Assembly: GCA_903893805.1 (NCBI GenBank)
Contig: CAITNM010000041.1
Location: 1-64,000, forward strand
Source of the DNA: an uncultured Alphaproteobacteria bacterium
Lineage (GTDB): Bacteria; Pseudomonadota; Alphaproteobacteria; Paracaedibacterales; CAITNM01
Reading direction: 5' to 3'
DNA length: 64,000 nt
In this document: positions 8,847-17,593 of the stretch, piece after piece
How positions within the stretch are numbered: position 1 is the first letter of the stretch
Layout: the number at the start of each line of letters is the position of its first letter
The notes under the pieces: model-generated
Databases searched by the model: none
What the model was told of the DNA's origin: nothing
What the model saw: only the letters and a program-made list of their open reading frames with translations
Program-made: the position numbers and the translations under genes

Positions 8847-9662
8847 CTACTTTAATTTCACTAATTGTTCTTGCCAAACACTGGGCCAATTACTGTCATG
8901 GTCAAACCCATCAATTGGTATGATAGAGATATTATCTGAATTAATTTGCTGTTTGTAGGTCATACCTAAGTCAATTGTTGTGTTTGCATCACTTGTGCCA
9001 AGGAAGTGAATTTGTCGAATTTTTCTTATGGTTGCTTTCCCTTGCATGATATCAAGTGATTCAAAAAGTGGTTCTGTGTGATGATAGTTTGTCCAACTTT
9101 TATGATCTAAATTTCCAGCAAAAGAAATAATTTTTTCAAGATTTTTTAGGTGTGGAGCTATTAATAACGCTACGGTCGCGCCACCTGAATAAGCAATAAG
9201 TTCAATTGTTTCAAAATGATATTGCTGCTGGCAAATTTTTATAACTTCCAAAATTGATTGAATAATTTCTGGTGCGTAACGGGCAGTTGTCCAGTATTTA
9301 GAATTAGGATTTACGCCCTTTACATACTGATAAGGGCGATTGATCACAATTTTAGTGAGTGGACGCTTATCAACAGAAGCTAGCCTTATTGCCATGGGGT
9401 CAGTTGGAGTAGAATTCAATGCTACATTTCCGTACTTATTTATAACAAGTCCATCGCCTTCAAGGTAAATAACTGCATGCTTGCTATTGTGTTCTTGGTA
9501 AAAAATTTGAATAGGAAATTGTGAAGAGTTAATAACTGCTGGTTGGTAATTGTTTTGCGTAGCAAGGTCAAAGGCTTTATTGATACGTAGTTGATCACTG
9601 ATACAACCAAATAAAAAAAAGGCGGTGAAAACCACCGCCTTTTTTAGTCTTTTTAAGTACAC
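8847..9662 (-). CDS. lipoprotein alpha/beta-hydrolase
   Basis: A 271-residue exported hydrolase. The N-terminus ends in a lipobox LFGC (Cys at about 20), so it is likely a lipoprotein. The nucleophile elbow AYSGGA, an Asp near LGTSDAN and a late His in GFDHDSNW give a plausible Ser-Asp-His triad. The start is GTG, only seven bases past the stop of the outer-membrane protein gene, and codons 8-17 coincide with an intrinsic terminator (see 9618-9646). Expression therefore probably depends on read-through. The substrate cannot be inferred. Confidence 0.75.
   Translation of the reverse strand: MYLKRLKKAVVFTAFFLFGCISDQLRINKAFDLATQNNYQPAVINSSQFPIQIFYQEHNSKHAVIYLEGDGLVINKYGNVALNSTPTDPMAIRLASVDKRPLTKIVINRPYQYVKGVNPNSKYWTTARYAPEIIQSILEVIKICQQQYHFETIELIAYSGGATVALLIAPHLKNLEKIISFAGNLDHKSWTNYHHTEPLFESLDIMQGKATIRKIRQIHFLGTSDANTTIDLGMTYKQQINSDNISIIPIDGFDHDSNWPSVWQEQLVKLK
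9618..9646 (-). terminator. intrinsic terminator inside the start of the hydrolase gene
   Basis: Arms 9621-9627 (GGCGGTG) and 9633-9639 (CACCGCC) form a 7-bp GC-rich stem with a five-base loop, flanked by A and T runs. On the - strand the stem is followed by TTTTTTTATTT. It lies about 25 bases after the stop of the outer-membrane protein gene, the expected place for that gene's terminator, yet it is also codons 8-17 of the hydrolase signal peptide. Confidence 0.8.
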
Positions 9663-9668
9663 TTCTTC

Positions 9669-10862
9669 TTAGAAGCCGTAGTGTAAACGAAGTCCAGTTA
9701 CGTTAGTTGTCAATTGACCACGCCTTGTGTAGTCGAATTGTAAACTTCCTGATAATTGGTCATCATTCTTCACTTGTAATCCAGCACCACCACCAAACGC
9801 AGAGCGGTTGACTTGGTATCCTTTTTGATTACCAGCAGTGTAGGCTACACCTTTATTTTGTTTAACGTCATATTGTCCATGAACATTTAAGAAAGGCATA
9901 ACGCTAGGTGTCATTTGGTAACCTACCAAAACTTTAGCTGTAGCAGTTTGCGCTTTGAAAGTGTTCGATGGAACGCTTACAGCGTTATCCGCATAAGCTG
10001 CGCTTGCTGAAGTTTCCTTAAACTTGTCCATTTTGCTTTGCATCATCAAATAACCAACTTGCAAGCTGAAAGATGCTTTGTTTACCTTGTTTACAAAGTT
10101 AGCAAATACACCACCAAACATTGCCTTGGATTTTGGTGAACTGCTGAACTTGTTATCAATGTTGGTAGCAACAGCTGTAGCTGATGACTGTTTTGTTGTA
10201 ATCCAACGACGAGTATCACTGCCTTTTGTAGTGCTCCATCCACCAACAAATTCAACGTTAAAGTTTTTGTGTGGCACAATGATCAAGTAAGGGTTTACAC
10301 CTAAAGTATCTTGCTTCATGGTTCCATTGTTAAACTCTGTTCTTGCATCAAGGTGACCATAGCTTAAGCCTAATCCAGCACAGAACATGTTGTTAAACTT
10401 GTAGTCAGCGCCAACCATAGTTAAGTATGATTTACCATTCCAAGATTGATCTGTTAGTGCATTGTCAATAGCGCCGTAGCTTACGCGTAGCCATGTTGAC
10501 GCGCGATGCGCAGATCCTGATGAACCAGCAACTTTTATACCAGCGTCAGCTCCAGCAGCTGATGTGCCTGTTTTACTTCCAGTCATTGCTTCAGCAGCTT
10601 CAGCAGTTACAGCGCCTACCAAACCCATAATTTTAGTTACTTTAATTGCCATAATTGAAGGCTCTGTAACAACAGCAGAAGGTGTTGTCGCAACAGATTG
10701 GTAAGAATAATAACCAGTCGCGCCGTAAGCAGATGGGGCTACGCTAGATGTTGTCGTTGTTGATGAACCGCCGCTTGCGCCGCCAGCAGCAGACAAGTGC
10801 CCGCTTCCTATAATTGCAGTTGCTAGCGCTAGGGCTTTTACTGCCTTAAATTGTTTAAACAT
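9669..10862 (-). CDS. outer-membrane autotransporter-type beta-barrel protein
   Basis: A 397-residue protein read from the ATG at 10862, which has a good ribosome-binding site (AAGAGG, six bases upstream) and starts a clean signal peptide MFKQFKAVKALALATAI. An earlier in-frame ATG (10910) would precede the signal with 16 non-matching residues. After a Gly/Ser/Thr/Ala-rich N-terminal region come alternating beta strands, and the chain ends in LHYGF, the terminal aromatic typical of outer-membrane barrels. There is no recognisable passenger enzyme. A strong terminator follows it, suggesting high expression. The role may be a porin-like or surface adhesin function. Confidence 0.75.
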   Translation of the reverse strand: MFKQFKAVKALALATAIIGSGHLSAAGGASGGSSTTTTSSVAPSAYGATGYYSYQSVATTPSAVVTEPSIMAIKVTKIMGLVGAVTAEAAEAMTGSKTGTSAAGADAGIKVAGSSGSAHRASTWLRVSYGAIDNALTDQSWNGKSYLTMVGADYKFNNMFCAGLGLSYGHLDARTEFNNGTMKQDTLGVNPYLIIVPHKNFNVEFVGGWSTTKGSDTRRWITTKQSSATAVATNIDNKFSSSPKSKAMFGGVFANFVNKVNKASFSLQVGYLMMQSKMDKFKETSASAAYADNAVSVPSNTFKAQTATAKVLVGYQMTPSVMPFLNVHGQYDVKQNKGVAYTAGNQKGYQVNRSAFGGGAGLQVKNDDQLSGSLQFDYTRRGQLTTNVTGLRLHYGF

Positions 10863-11027
10863 AGATATCCTCTTAAAAAGTATATTATTACAATTTAAAA
10901 TATATACCATTCTCCTAAAATTTTTTAGTTTTTTGGTTTAAATTTTCTGTATAATCCACAGATGTATCCATCATGCAACAAGCTTAAGTAAATTGCTTAG
11001 TGCTTGATTAGAGCCTTAGAGTAAGAA
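10863..11027. promoter_or_regulatory. divergent promoter region
   Basis: This AT-rich gap separates the barrel-protein gene (-) from the ligase-like gene (+). A perfect TATAAT at 10950-10955 points toward the + strand gene, although no good -35 box is spaced in front of it. On the - strand the only clear signal is the ribosome-binding site at about 10869-10874. Confidence 0.4.
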
Positions 11028-12935
11028 ATGTCTACCATACAAACAAACAAGTATCTTTACCTTTTAGCTTTTTTACCGTTTGCTTCAGTAATTTGGCCAA
11101 CAGGTATTTTTCAAGAATCAGATTTGGCTTTTTTTGGACTGTGGTTAACAGCAGGAGTATACGCGATTTCTTTAGGGTTTAGTAAAGAACAACACTTTAA
11201 AATATCGATTCTATCGTGTGGATTTTTTTTGCTGGCTGCACTAAGCGTTATTGGTATTTTTCAAAATGGCTTGGCTGCGCTTGGTGGGGTTAACGAAATT
11301 CGTGAAGGAACTGCAACTTTTTTAGCTTTAGCAATTTTAATTCTTGTTGGAAAGCAATCTGATATGCATAAACTGCCGCTTTGGTTGGTACCTGTGGCAT
11401 ATTGCTTGCTAACAATTGCTGGTTATTATGGCTGGTTACACTTGAAAACATATATATTCCCCGATATTGCAGCATTTCCATTGTTAGCAAGCTTGCCTAT
11501 GTATGCGGATTTCAGAAAATCACTGACTGCGTTTCGGCGTTTATGGGATGTAGTTTTTGCCTCTATTTTTTATTTGCTATTGGTTTACTGCACTAATGAT
11601 GCAGCTACTGTTGGATGCTTATGTGCCTTTGTTTTTGTTTTCTTGTTGCCCTTGGCTAAAAAATTTATAGCATTTCTACCAAGGAAAGATGGTTGGTATA
11701 TCGTCTGTGGACTTGGATTCATTGCAGTGATGATTCTTGTGTCGCAATTATTCCTACCTTGCCTGCCTTCACCGCTACAAAGTCGTACGTTGCTTGGAAT
11801 GGTCTCGGTTTCTCAGTATTTTGATCAGTTCACCTTTTCAAAATTTTTCCATTTGTTGTTTGGGTATGGCTGGGGAAGTTATCAAGAATTTCCCGTGCTA
11901 AATCTTTTTAGCATTGAAAATTTTAGCATGTATGCAGACGGGAATTTCAAACCCAATTGGGAGTTTTTGGAGCGTAATCTTTTGCATAGCCATAACTTAA
12001 TCCTGGAAATACTTGTTTCATCAGGGTTGGTGGGGGTAGGTCTTTTGCTGACCATTATTTACAAGTGGGTGGAAAATATTGATCCTAGCGACTGGGCCGG
12101 AAGATTTTTTGTTGTTAGTTATCTAATTCTTTTGAGTGCTTGGTTTCAAACGCCACCCGTTTTAATTTTTTCACTTTTTGCAATGATTTTAGTAAAAGAA
12201 AAGACTAGTTACAGTTTCCAGATTTCTGGCTTTGCTTGGATAGCGTGCGGTTTGCTTTTAATAGTATTTTCTTGTGTTGAGATGTGGTCTTCTTTTACGC
12301 TTGATAAGCATAAATACAAATCGATTCAATCGTTTGATGAAGATATATCAAAATTCATTAATGATCCTGCTCATTCTTATGACAAGTTAAGCACCTACAA
12401 AGCTTCTAACATGATTATAGGGCGTTTTTCTCAGGGATTAGGCACAGTAACCGGGGCTGAGCTGAAATACTTGCCTAATATCGAAAAAGCTATTATTTAT
12501 TTGGCGCAAGATTATTTAAACTCATATCAAAAGCGTAATGTCGTTAGCTCTGTGCACGTTATCAATTTGTGTAATACATATGTTAGCTTGCTAAAAGTTA
12601 GCATTTCACCAGACTCTGAATTTTTTAAAGAATTTAAAAAAACACTCATTGAGCATCTTTCTAGATTTCCGATGAGAGCAGATATGGCCATAGGATTTTT
12701 AAATTTGTGTTTTGATAAAATGGAAAATATTAAAGAAACCAATGAAATGGCTGATACTATTTTGGCTGTTGCTCCTGATCATCCAATAGGACTTTGGTTT
12801 AAGGGGCTCTCTGGGTTAACTTTGGGAATTGAGAAAAAGCAATCATTAGAAAAGATGAGATCTGCCGTAAAAACTGGTTTGTGTCGTTTTATGCCAATTC
12901 CAAAGGAAATACTTAAAAACCTAAGTGTTCAATAA
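11028..12935 (+). CDS. O-antigen ligase/polymerase-like membrane protein with TPR-like tail
   Basis: A 635-residue protein with about ten membrane helices in the first 420 residues. The large periplasmic loop contains FGYGWGSYQEF and RNLLHSHNLILEIL, the conserved Arg/His region of WaaL/Wzy ligases and polymerases. The C-terminal 200 residues are soluble and helical. It is a paralogue of the protein at 58127-60139: both share the GYGWG/GCGWG motif, the His-containing loop and a tail ending in a PKxLKN-like motif. No glycosyltransferases are adjacent. Its last 15 bases overlap the convergent ABC ATPase gene. Confidence 0.7.
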   Translation: MSTIQTNKYLYLLAFLPFASVIWPTGIFQESDLAFFGLWLTAGVYAISLGFSKEQHFKISILSCGFFLLAALSVIGIFQNGLAALGGVNEIREGTATFLALAILILVGKQSDMHKLPLWLVPVAYCLLTIAGYYGWLHLKTYIFPDIAAFPLLASLPMYADFRKSLTAFRRLWDVVFASIFYLLLVYCTNDAATVGCLCAFVFVFLLPLAKKFIAFLPRKDGWYIVCGLGFIAVMILVSQLFLPCLPSPLQSRTLLGMVSVSQYFDQFTFSKFFHLLFGYGWGSYQEFPVLNLFSIENFSMYADGNFKPNWEFLERNLLHSHNLILEILVSSGLVGVGLLLTIIYKWVENIDPSDWAGRFFVVSYLILLSAWFQTPPVLIFSLFAMILVKEKTSYSFQISGFAWIACGLLLIVFSCVEMWSSFTLDKHKYKSIQSFDEDISKFINDPAHSYDKLSTYKASNMIIGRFSQGLGTVTGAELKYLPNIEKAIIYLAQDYLNSYQKRNVVSSVHVINLCNTYVSLLKVSISPDSEFFKEFKKTLIEHLSRFPMRADMAIGFLNLCFDKMENIKETNEMADTILAVAPDHPIGLWFKGLSGLTLGIEKKQSLEKMRSAVKTGLCRFMPIPKEILKNLSVQ

Positions 12936-13706
12936 TAAACGATCGCTATCGATTGAACTGCCAAACTGATGCATTAAATCCTGAGGAGTAAGGCGCTTAC
13001 GATCCTCACCACTAATGTCATATATAAGTTGGCTTTCATGTAACATTACTGTTCGAGTGCCATATTGAAGAGCGTGCCCCAAACTATGCGTTACCATCAA
13101 TGCTGTTAATTTTTTCTCTTCAACAATTTTTTGCGTTACTTCCATAACAAAGCGGCTTGTTTTTGGGTCTAGGGCTGCTGTGTGTTCATCAAGAAGTAAA
13201 ATTTTTAAAGGACTTAGGGTTGCCATAAGTAAGCTAACTGCTTGACGTTGTCCACCAGATAACATTGCCATTTGAGTGTCCAACCTATTTTCCAAACCCA
13301 AATTCAAAGGCCTTAATATGCTTTGAAAATATGTACGTGAAGAGTTTGTTACTGCGCTTTTAAGAGAGCGATTTTTTCCCCTACACAGTGCTAGCGCTAA
13401 ATTTTCTCCAATGGTGAGATACGAACACGTGCCAGCTATGGGGTCCTGAAAAACTCGTGCAACGTGTTTAGCTCTAGTGCTTGTGCTTTGTTGAGTGACT
13501 TCTTCTTCATCAATCAAAATATGACCAGAGTCAGGGATAACTTCACCAGCAATTGTATTAAGAAGAGTTGATTTTCCAGCGCCGTTACTACCAATTACGG
13601 TAACAAATTCACCCTCTTGAATTTGAAGCGACACATTTTTAAGGGCCGATCTAAAAGCAGCTGTTCCAGCTCCAAAATGTACAGATACGTTTTTTAGGCT
13701 AATCAT
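12921..13706 (-). CDS. ABC transporter ATP-binding protein (COG1101 type)
   Basis: A 261-residue ATPase with Walker A GSNGAGKST at about 39-47, signature LSGGQRQAVSL, Walker B ILLLDEHTAAL and the switch His in MVTHSLGHAL. It powers the importer formed with the next two genes; the set matches the TrpX/ABC_sub_bind class of amino-acid-type importers. Start and stop overlaps of four bases with the permease show an operon. The 3' end overlaps a convergent gene. Confidence 0.88.
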   Translation of the reverse strand: MISLKNVSVHFGAGTAAFRSALKNVSLQIQEGEFVTVIGSNGAGKSTLLNTIAGEVIPDSGHILIDEEEVTQQSTSTRAKHVARVFQDPIAGTCSYLTIGENLALALCRGKNRSLKSAVTNSSRTYFQSILRPLNLGLENRLDTQMAMLSGGQRQAVSLLMATLSPLKILLLDEHTAALDPKTSRFVMEVTQKIVEEKKLTALMVTHSLGHALQYGTRTVMLHESQLIYDISGEDRKRLTPQDLMHQFGSSIDSDRLLLNT

Positions 13707-14593
13707 TGCTTTGCCCTTAATTGCTTTTTTAAATCAGGCAATAGCATTGCAATGCCTACAAGAATTGCTGTCACTAGATTTAAGTCAGAAGCTTGTAACA
13801 ATGAGCCACCAATGTTTAAAGCTGTTGCAATAACAAATCTGTATAATATTGCACCAGCAATACAAGCAAGAATTGCATGACTAATTTTTCGTATTGGAAG
13901 AATCGCTTCTCCGATAATTACAGCAGCTAACCCTATAATGATAGTGCCTACTCCCATACTAACGTCAGCATAACCACTTACTTGGGCAAAGATAGCCCCA
14001 CCTAATGCAACAAAACTATTTGCTAAGCATAATCCTAAACTGATCATGGCCTTATCGTTAATGCCTTGAGCCCTAGCCATACGTGCATTATTTCCAGTGG
14101 CTCTTAAAGCCAGTCCTACGTCTGTTTTTAAAAAACGGTTTAATATGTACGCTATAAGACTAATTAAAATTAAAATTGGAAAAATTCTCCAAAAGAATCC
14201 CAAAGGAGCTTTTAATGGCAGGAAAAATTCTTCAAAAATGGTGTTCTCTCCTAAAAGTGGAATATTTGGACGTCCCATAATTCGAAGATTTATAGAATAC
14301 AGCGCTGTCATTACTAAAATTCCAGATAGCAAATTCATAAATTTTAAGTGAGTTGATAACCAGGCTGTTACTAAACCAGCAGCGCCACCTAAAATCATTG
14401 CGGCTATTGTTGCTAGTAAAGGATGCACTCCAGCGACAATTAGGGCTGCGCATGTAGCAGCACCCAAAGGGAATGTGCCATCAACGCTTAAATCAGGAAA
14501 ATCAAGGATTCTTAGCGATAAATATACGCCCATTGCTACGAATCCATAGATTAAGCCAAGCTCAATAGCTCCTATAAGCTGAATCGTGTTCAT
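13703..14593 (-). CDS. ABC transporter permease (COG4120 type)
   Basis: A 296-residue integral membrane protein with about eight or nine hydrophobic helices, similar in layout to branched-chain/LivH-like permeases used with ABC_sub_bind receptors. The sequence GLALRATGNNARMARAQGI (about 155-175) is the cytoplasmic coupling loop typical of the family. It overlaps the receptor gene upstream and the ATPase gene downstream by four bases each. Confidence 0.85.
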   Translation of the reverse strand: MNTIQLIGAIELGLIYGFVAMGVYLSLRILDFPDLSVDGTFPLGAATCAALIVAGVHPLLATIAAMILGGAAGLVTAWLSTHLKFMNLLSGILVMTALYSINLRIMGRPNIPLLGENTIFEEFFLPLKAPLGFFWRIFPILILISLIAYILNRFLKTDVGLALRATGNNARMARAQGINDKAMISLGLCLANSFVALGGAIFAQVSGYADVSMGVGTIIIGLAAVIIGEAILPIRKISHAILACIAGAILYRFVIATALNIGGSLLQASDLNLVTAILVGIAMLLPDLKKQLRAKQ

Positions 14594-15516
14594 AAATCTG
14601 CGCCACCAACTGTAACTGCTTCGTCTAATAAATCCTCAGAATCTAATTGTATGCCAAGGTGGCCAATAGTATCCATATTTAAATGTAGCTGCGGATATAA
14701 TTCATCAAAAGCATCGCTTTTTATATTCTTTGTGTCGCGTAAAAAACAGCTAGAAATTTCAGCAATGCTTTGGGAAATTTCTTGCGTATCAAAATCATAT
14801 CCGCCTAATGCTCCAGCTCGAATTAATCCTGCATGATTAGCAAACACTGGAATTTTTTTTATTTTAAAAAATTCCAGAATGAGCTCGGAATCAGAGAAAA
14901 CAATTTCTCCTGGAACAAAAATAACTGCATTGATATTTTGACTAACTTCTTTTAGAAGTGTTGGAATATTTCTATTTGCTGAGAGAACGCACAATCGCAA
15001 ATCTACTTCTTTAATCTTTGCTAGTTCTTGATACTGCATTGCTAGACGCTTTGAGTGCTCGCTGCTTTCATCGTACACTAATAAGCAAATCACAGTTTTT
15101 TTTACAATTGTTTTTGCTAAGTCCAATAAAGCTTCGGCGTTATCTTCTTCAAACAAGCTAATAATTTTTGGATTTTCTTCTTCAGGATGATCATGAAGAC
15201 GGATTCCAATTTTTAATGATGAATCATCTTTTTTGATGCACTCATTAAATTTTTTCTGTTCTAAAAATATTTTAATGAATGCATTTTCGCATTCACAATT
15301 TAATTTTGGGTTTTCAATACTCTGGTCACGCTTAATATCGTAAAGCTGTAAAGCTTGACGGATGAAGCGAATATCGTCTTTCGTACCGGGAGTATTCGAC
15401 GAGAAAATACAGATTGTTCTTTTATCAATAGGTGATGATGAGAATTTTTTATAGAGACTCATTCCTCCTACAGCAACAGCTGCAATAATAACAATAAAAA
15501 ATATACGTATATTCAT
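14590..15516 (-). CDS. ABC transporter substrate-binding protein (ABC_sub_bind type)
   Basis: A 308-residue receptor with an N-terminal hydrophobic signal or anchor (about 5-20) and the two-lobed pattern of the ABC_sub_bind family, including a late ALGGYDFDTQEI stretch near the hinge. It is the first gene of the importer operon. The typical ligands of this family are aromatic or other amino acids or small nucleoside-like compounds; the actual substrate cannot be read from the sequence. It is shorter and more Lys/Glu-rich than free-living homologues. Confidence 0.75.
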   Translation of the reverse strand: MNIRIFFIVIIAAVAVGGMSLYKKFSSSPIDKRTICIFSSNTPGTKDDIRFIRQALQLYDIKRDQSIENPKLNCECENAFIKIFLEQKKFNECIKKDDSSLKIGIRLHDHPEEENPKIISLFEEDNAEALLDLAKTIVKKTVICLLVYDESSEHSKRLAMQYQELAKIKEVDLRLCVLSANRNIPTLLKEVSQNINAVIFVPGEIVFSDSELILEFFKIKKIPVFANHAGLIRAGALGGYDFDTQEISQSIAEISSCFLRDTKNIKSDAFDELYPQLHLNMDTIGHLGIQLDSEDLLDEAVTVGGADL

Positions 15517-15536
15517 AAATTTTTGCCTTTACACGA

Positions 15537-16560
15537 AGGAACTATAACTCTTTTTTTGTAAAAAAACTATGGGCATTCTTAGTTTTGTATGGTTAGCATA
15601 TGCAAGTGTAACCAGAAGAAGTTTTTAGGCTTTTATGTTTTTCAAGATACTACGATTTTTTTGTTTTTTATTTATTGGTGTTGTTGAGAGTGCTGAAAAA
15701 ACGACTGCCCCAACCATTTTGTATTCTAGGCAGTCACCTTTTGGTTTGATTGAGGTGGTGACTACCAACACACGGGGACTTTTAGGTGTTTGTGAAAATG
15801 AAAAATATTATCCTTATCAATCTATGTTTATGCAAGGCGACGCAACCTATTTAGGTTTATGGTATCAACCGCTAGCAACAACATCTTTTTGTTTTGTTGA
15901 AAATTTCGAAAAAGTATTATTACTAGGGATTGGAGCGGGTGATTTTTTGAGTTATTTGCTGAATTACTTCCCGAAAACGCAAGTGGATGTTGTCGAAATT
16001 AATCATGTGATGATTGATATCACGAAAAAATTTCGTGCTCCAAAAAACACAGTTAATTTTATTAATGGAGACGCATTTAAACATATTGCAAGGATGAAGA
16101 AGTCTTACGATCTTATTTATTGTGATATTTATTTTATGAAGCCCTTCATAGCAAAAGAGTATAAAGATTTTTTCGTAAGGGTGAATAACCATCTTAATCA
16201 AGGTGGGGTATTTGTTTGGAATGCACATATTCCCTTTATACCACGAGGTGTAGTAGAGGACATGTTCAGGAATTTTGAAAATATTGTCGCTTCAATTACA
16301 AATGATGGAGAAAACATTGTTTTTCTTTGCTATCAAGGTCCCCAAAAAACTAAACAAGATTTAGAGATAGTCGCAGAAAATGTGCAAAAGCAGCATAATT
16401 TTCGTTATGCGCTGCCTGACGTGTTGCAGAAATTCGAATTCATTCCACTTGCTGACTATGAAACATGGATTACAAAATTTCCTGTTCTTAGTTGAATTTT
16501 TTAGAAGTATTCCTTTTTTCACATTTTTTAATGATTATGCCAACAAAAAAAGAAAAACTC
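15537..16560 (+). repeat. tandem duplication, copy 1
   Basis: First unit of a direct duplication of about 1.02 kb. Both units begin with AGGAA-ACTATA-like sequence, contain the same 30-base upstream block (ATGGGCATTCTTAGTTTTGT and flanks), one exported spermidine-synthase-like gene, and a matching 3' tail after the stop codon. The second unit follows without a gap. Confidence 0.85.
15635..16495 (+). CDS. exported spermidine-synthase-like protein, copy 1
   Basis: A 286-residue protein with a clear signal peptide (FKILRFFCFLFIGVVESAE) ahead of a Rossmann-type spermine/spermidine synthase or methyltransferase fold. Visible motifs are the nucleotide-binding loop GIGAGDFLSYLL (about 97-108), the acidic strand end VVEIN, and YDLIYCDIY. 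Cytosolic spermidine synthases lack export signals, and the usual substrate Asp pattern is altered (CDIY in place of xDxxD), so the activity is uncertain. A second copy follows directly. It may act in the periplasm or outside the cell, possibly on host material; that is speculation. Confidence 0.7.
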   Translation: MFFKILRFFCFLFIGVVESAEKTTAPTILYSRQSPFGLIEVVTTNTRGLLGVCENEKYYPYQSMFMQGDATYLGLWYQPLATTSFCFVENFEKVLLLGIGAGDFLSYLLNYFPKTQVDVVEINHVMIDITKKFRAPKNTVNFINGDAFKHIARMKKSYDLIYCDIYFMKPFIAKEYKDFFVRVNNHLNQGGVFVWNAHIPFIPRGVVEDMFRNFENIVASITNDGENIVFLCYQGPQKTKQDLEIVAENVQKQHNFRYALPDVLQKFEFIPLADYETWITKFPVLS

Positions 16561-17592
16561 AGGAAACTATAGGTCATTTTTTGTAAAAACTATGGGCATT
16601 CTTAGTTTTGTATGGTTAGAATATGTAAGGGGATCAGGAAGAAGTTAGTTTTTAATATGTTTTGCAAGCTAGTGAGACTTCTTTGTTTCTTGTTCATTGG
16701 TGTTGTTGAGAGTGCTGAAAAAACTGCTGCTCCAACTATTTTGTATTCCAGACAGTCACCCTTAGGTTTGATTGAGGTCATTACCACCTCGGAGCCAGAG
16801 GTTTTAAGTATATGCGAAAACAAAGACTACGATGTAATGCAGTCTACGTTTAAACAAGGAGACCCCACTTATTTAGGCTTATTATACGAGCCTTTAGTAA
16901 CTATAAGTTTTTGTTTTACCAAAAAGCTAAATAAAGTACTGCTCTTAGGGTTAGGGGCGGGTGATTTTTTAGGTTACTTAATGAATTATTTTCCAACAGC
17001 GCAAGTCGATGCAGTCGAAATCAATCCTGCAATGATAGATATTGTGAAGCAATTTCGTGAAATGGATATAAAAAATCTTGCTAATTATCATTGTAGGGAT
17101 GGATTTGAGTATGTTGATGAAATTAAGGGACATTATGATTTAATTTTTTGTGATATGTACCTTGAAAAACCTTCAATTGCGGAAAAATACACCAATCTAT
17201 TTAAGAAATTAAAAAATTGTCTTAAAGAGGGAGGGGTATTTATTTTTAATGCATATATTCCCCTTGTTCCTCGAGCTGTTGTGAAAGATATATTTGAAAA
17301 TTTTGAAAATATTGCCGCTGCTATGACGGATGATGAAGGAAACATCGTTCTTATTTGCTACCAAGGGCCAGCAAAAACTAAAGAAAATTTTGAAAAAATA
17401 GCTGGTGATATGCAAGATAAATATGGTTTTCATTATGCATTGCCTGACGTGTTGCAGAAATTCGAATTCATTCCACCTGCTAACCACGAAACATGGATTA
17501 CAAAATTTCCTGTTCTTAGTTAAATTTTTTAGAAGTCTTCATTTTTTTCACATTTTTTTAATGGTTATAGCCACAAAATAAAAGAAAAAACC
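16561..17592 (+). repeat. tandem duplication, copy 2
   Basis: Second unit of the duplication, ending immediately before the comM start. Similarity to unit 1 is very high in the upstream block and in the last 100 bases of the gene plus its 3' tail, and much lower in the middle of the gene. Confidence 0.85.
16657..17523 (+). CDS. exported spermidine-synthase-like protein, copy 2
   Basis: A 288-residue paralogue of the preceding gene. The ATG at 16657 is chosen because it aligns with the start of copy 1 and opens a signal peptide (CKLVRLLCFLFIGVVESAE); an upstream in-frame start at 16612 would add 15 residues with no match. Motifs are GLGAGDFLGYLMNYF, AVEINPAMIDIV and YDLIFCDMY. The C-terminal block LPDVLQKFEFIP and the ending ETWITKFPVLS are shared with copy 1, while the central region has diverged. 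This suggests either gene conversion at the ends or diversification in the middle. Confidence 0.7.
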   Translation: MFCKLVRLLCFLFIGVVESAEKTAAPTILYSRQSPLGLIEVITTSEPEVLSICENKDYDVMQSTFKQGDPTYLGLLYEPLVTISFCFTKKLNKVLLLGLGAGDFLGYLMNYFPTAQVDAVEINPAMIDIVKQFREMDIKNLANYHCRDGFEYVDEIKGHYDLIFCDMYLEKPSIAEKYTNLFKKLKNCLKEGGVFIFNAYIPLVPRAVVKDIFENFENIAAAMTDDEGNIVLICYQGPAKTKENFEKIAGDMQDKYGFHYALPDVLQKFEFIPPANHETWITKFPVLS

Positions 17593-17593
17593 A

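Noticed and set aside
10863-10910. Upstream ATG at 10910 as start of the barrel protein
   Set aside because: Its purine-rich motif is only one base from the ATG, and the added residues precede a normal signal peptide that has its own well-spaced ribosome-binding site.
15537-17592. Composite transposon or insertion sequence
   Set aside because: The duplicated units contain no transposase and no terminal inverted repeats; this is a plain tandem duplication.
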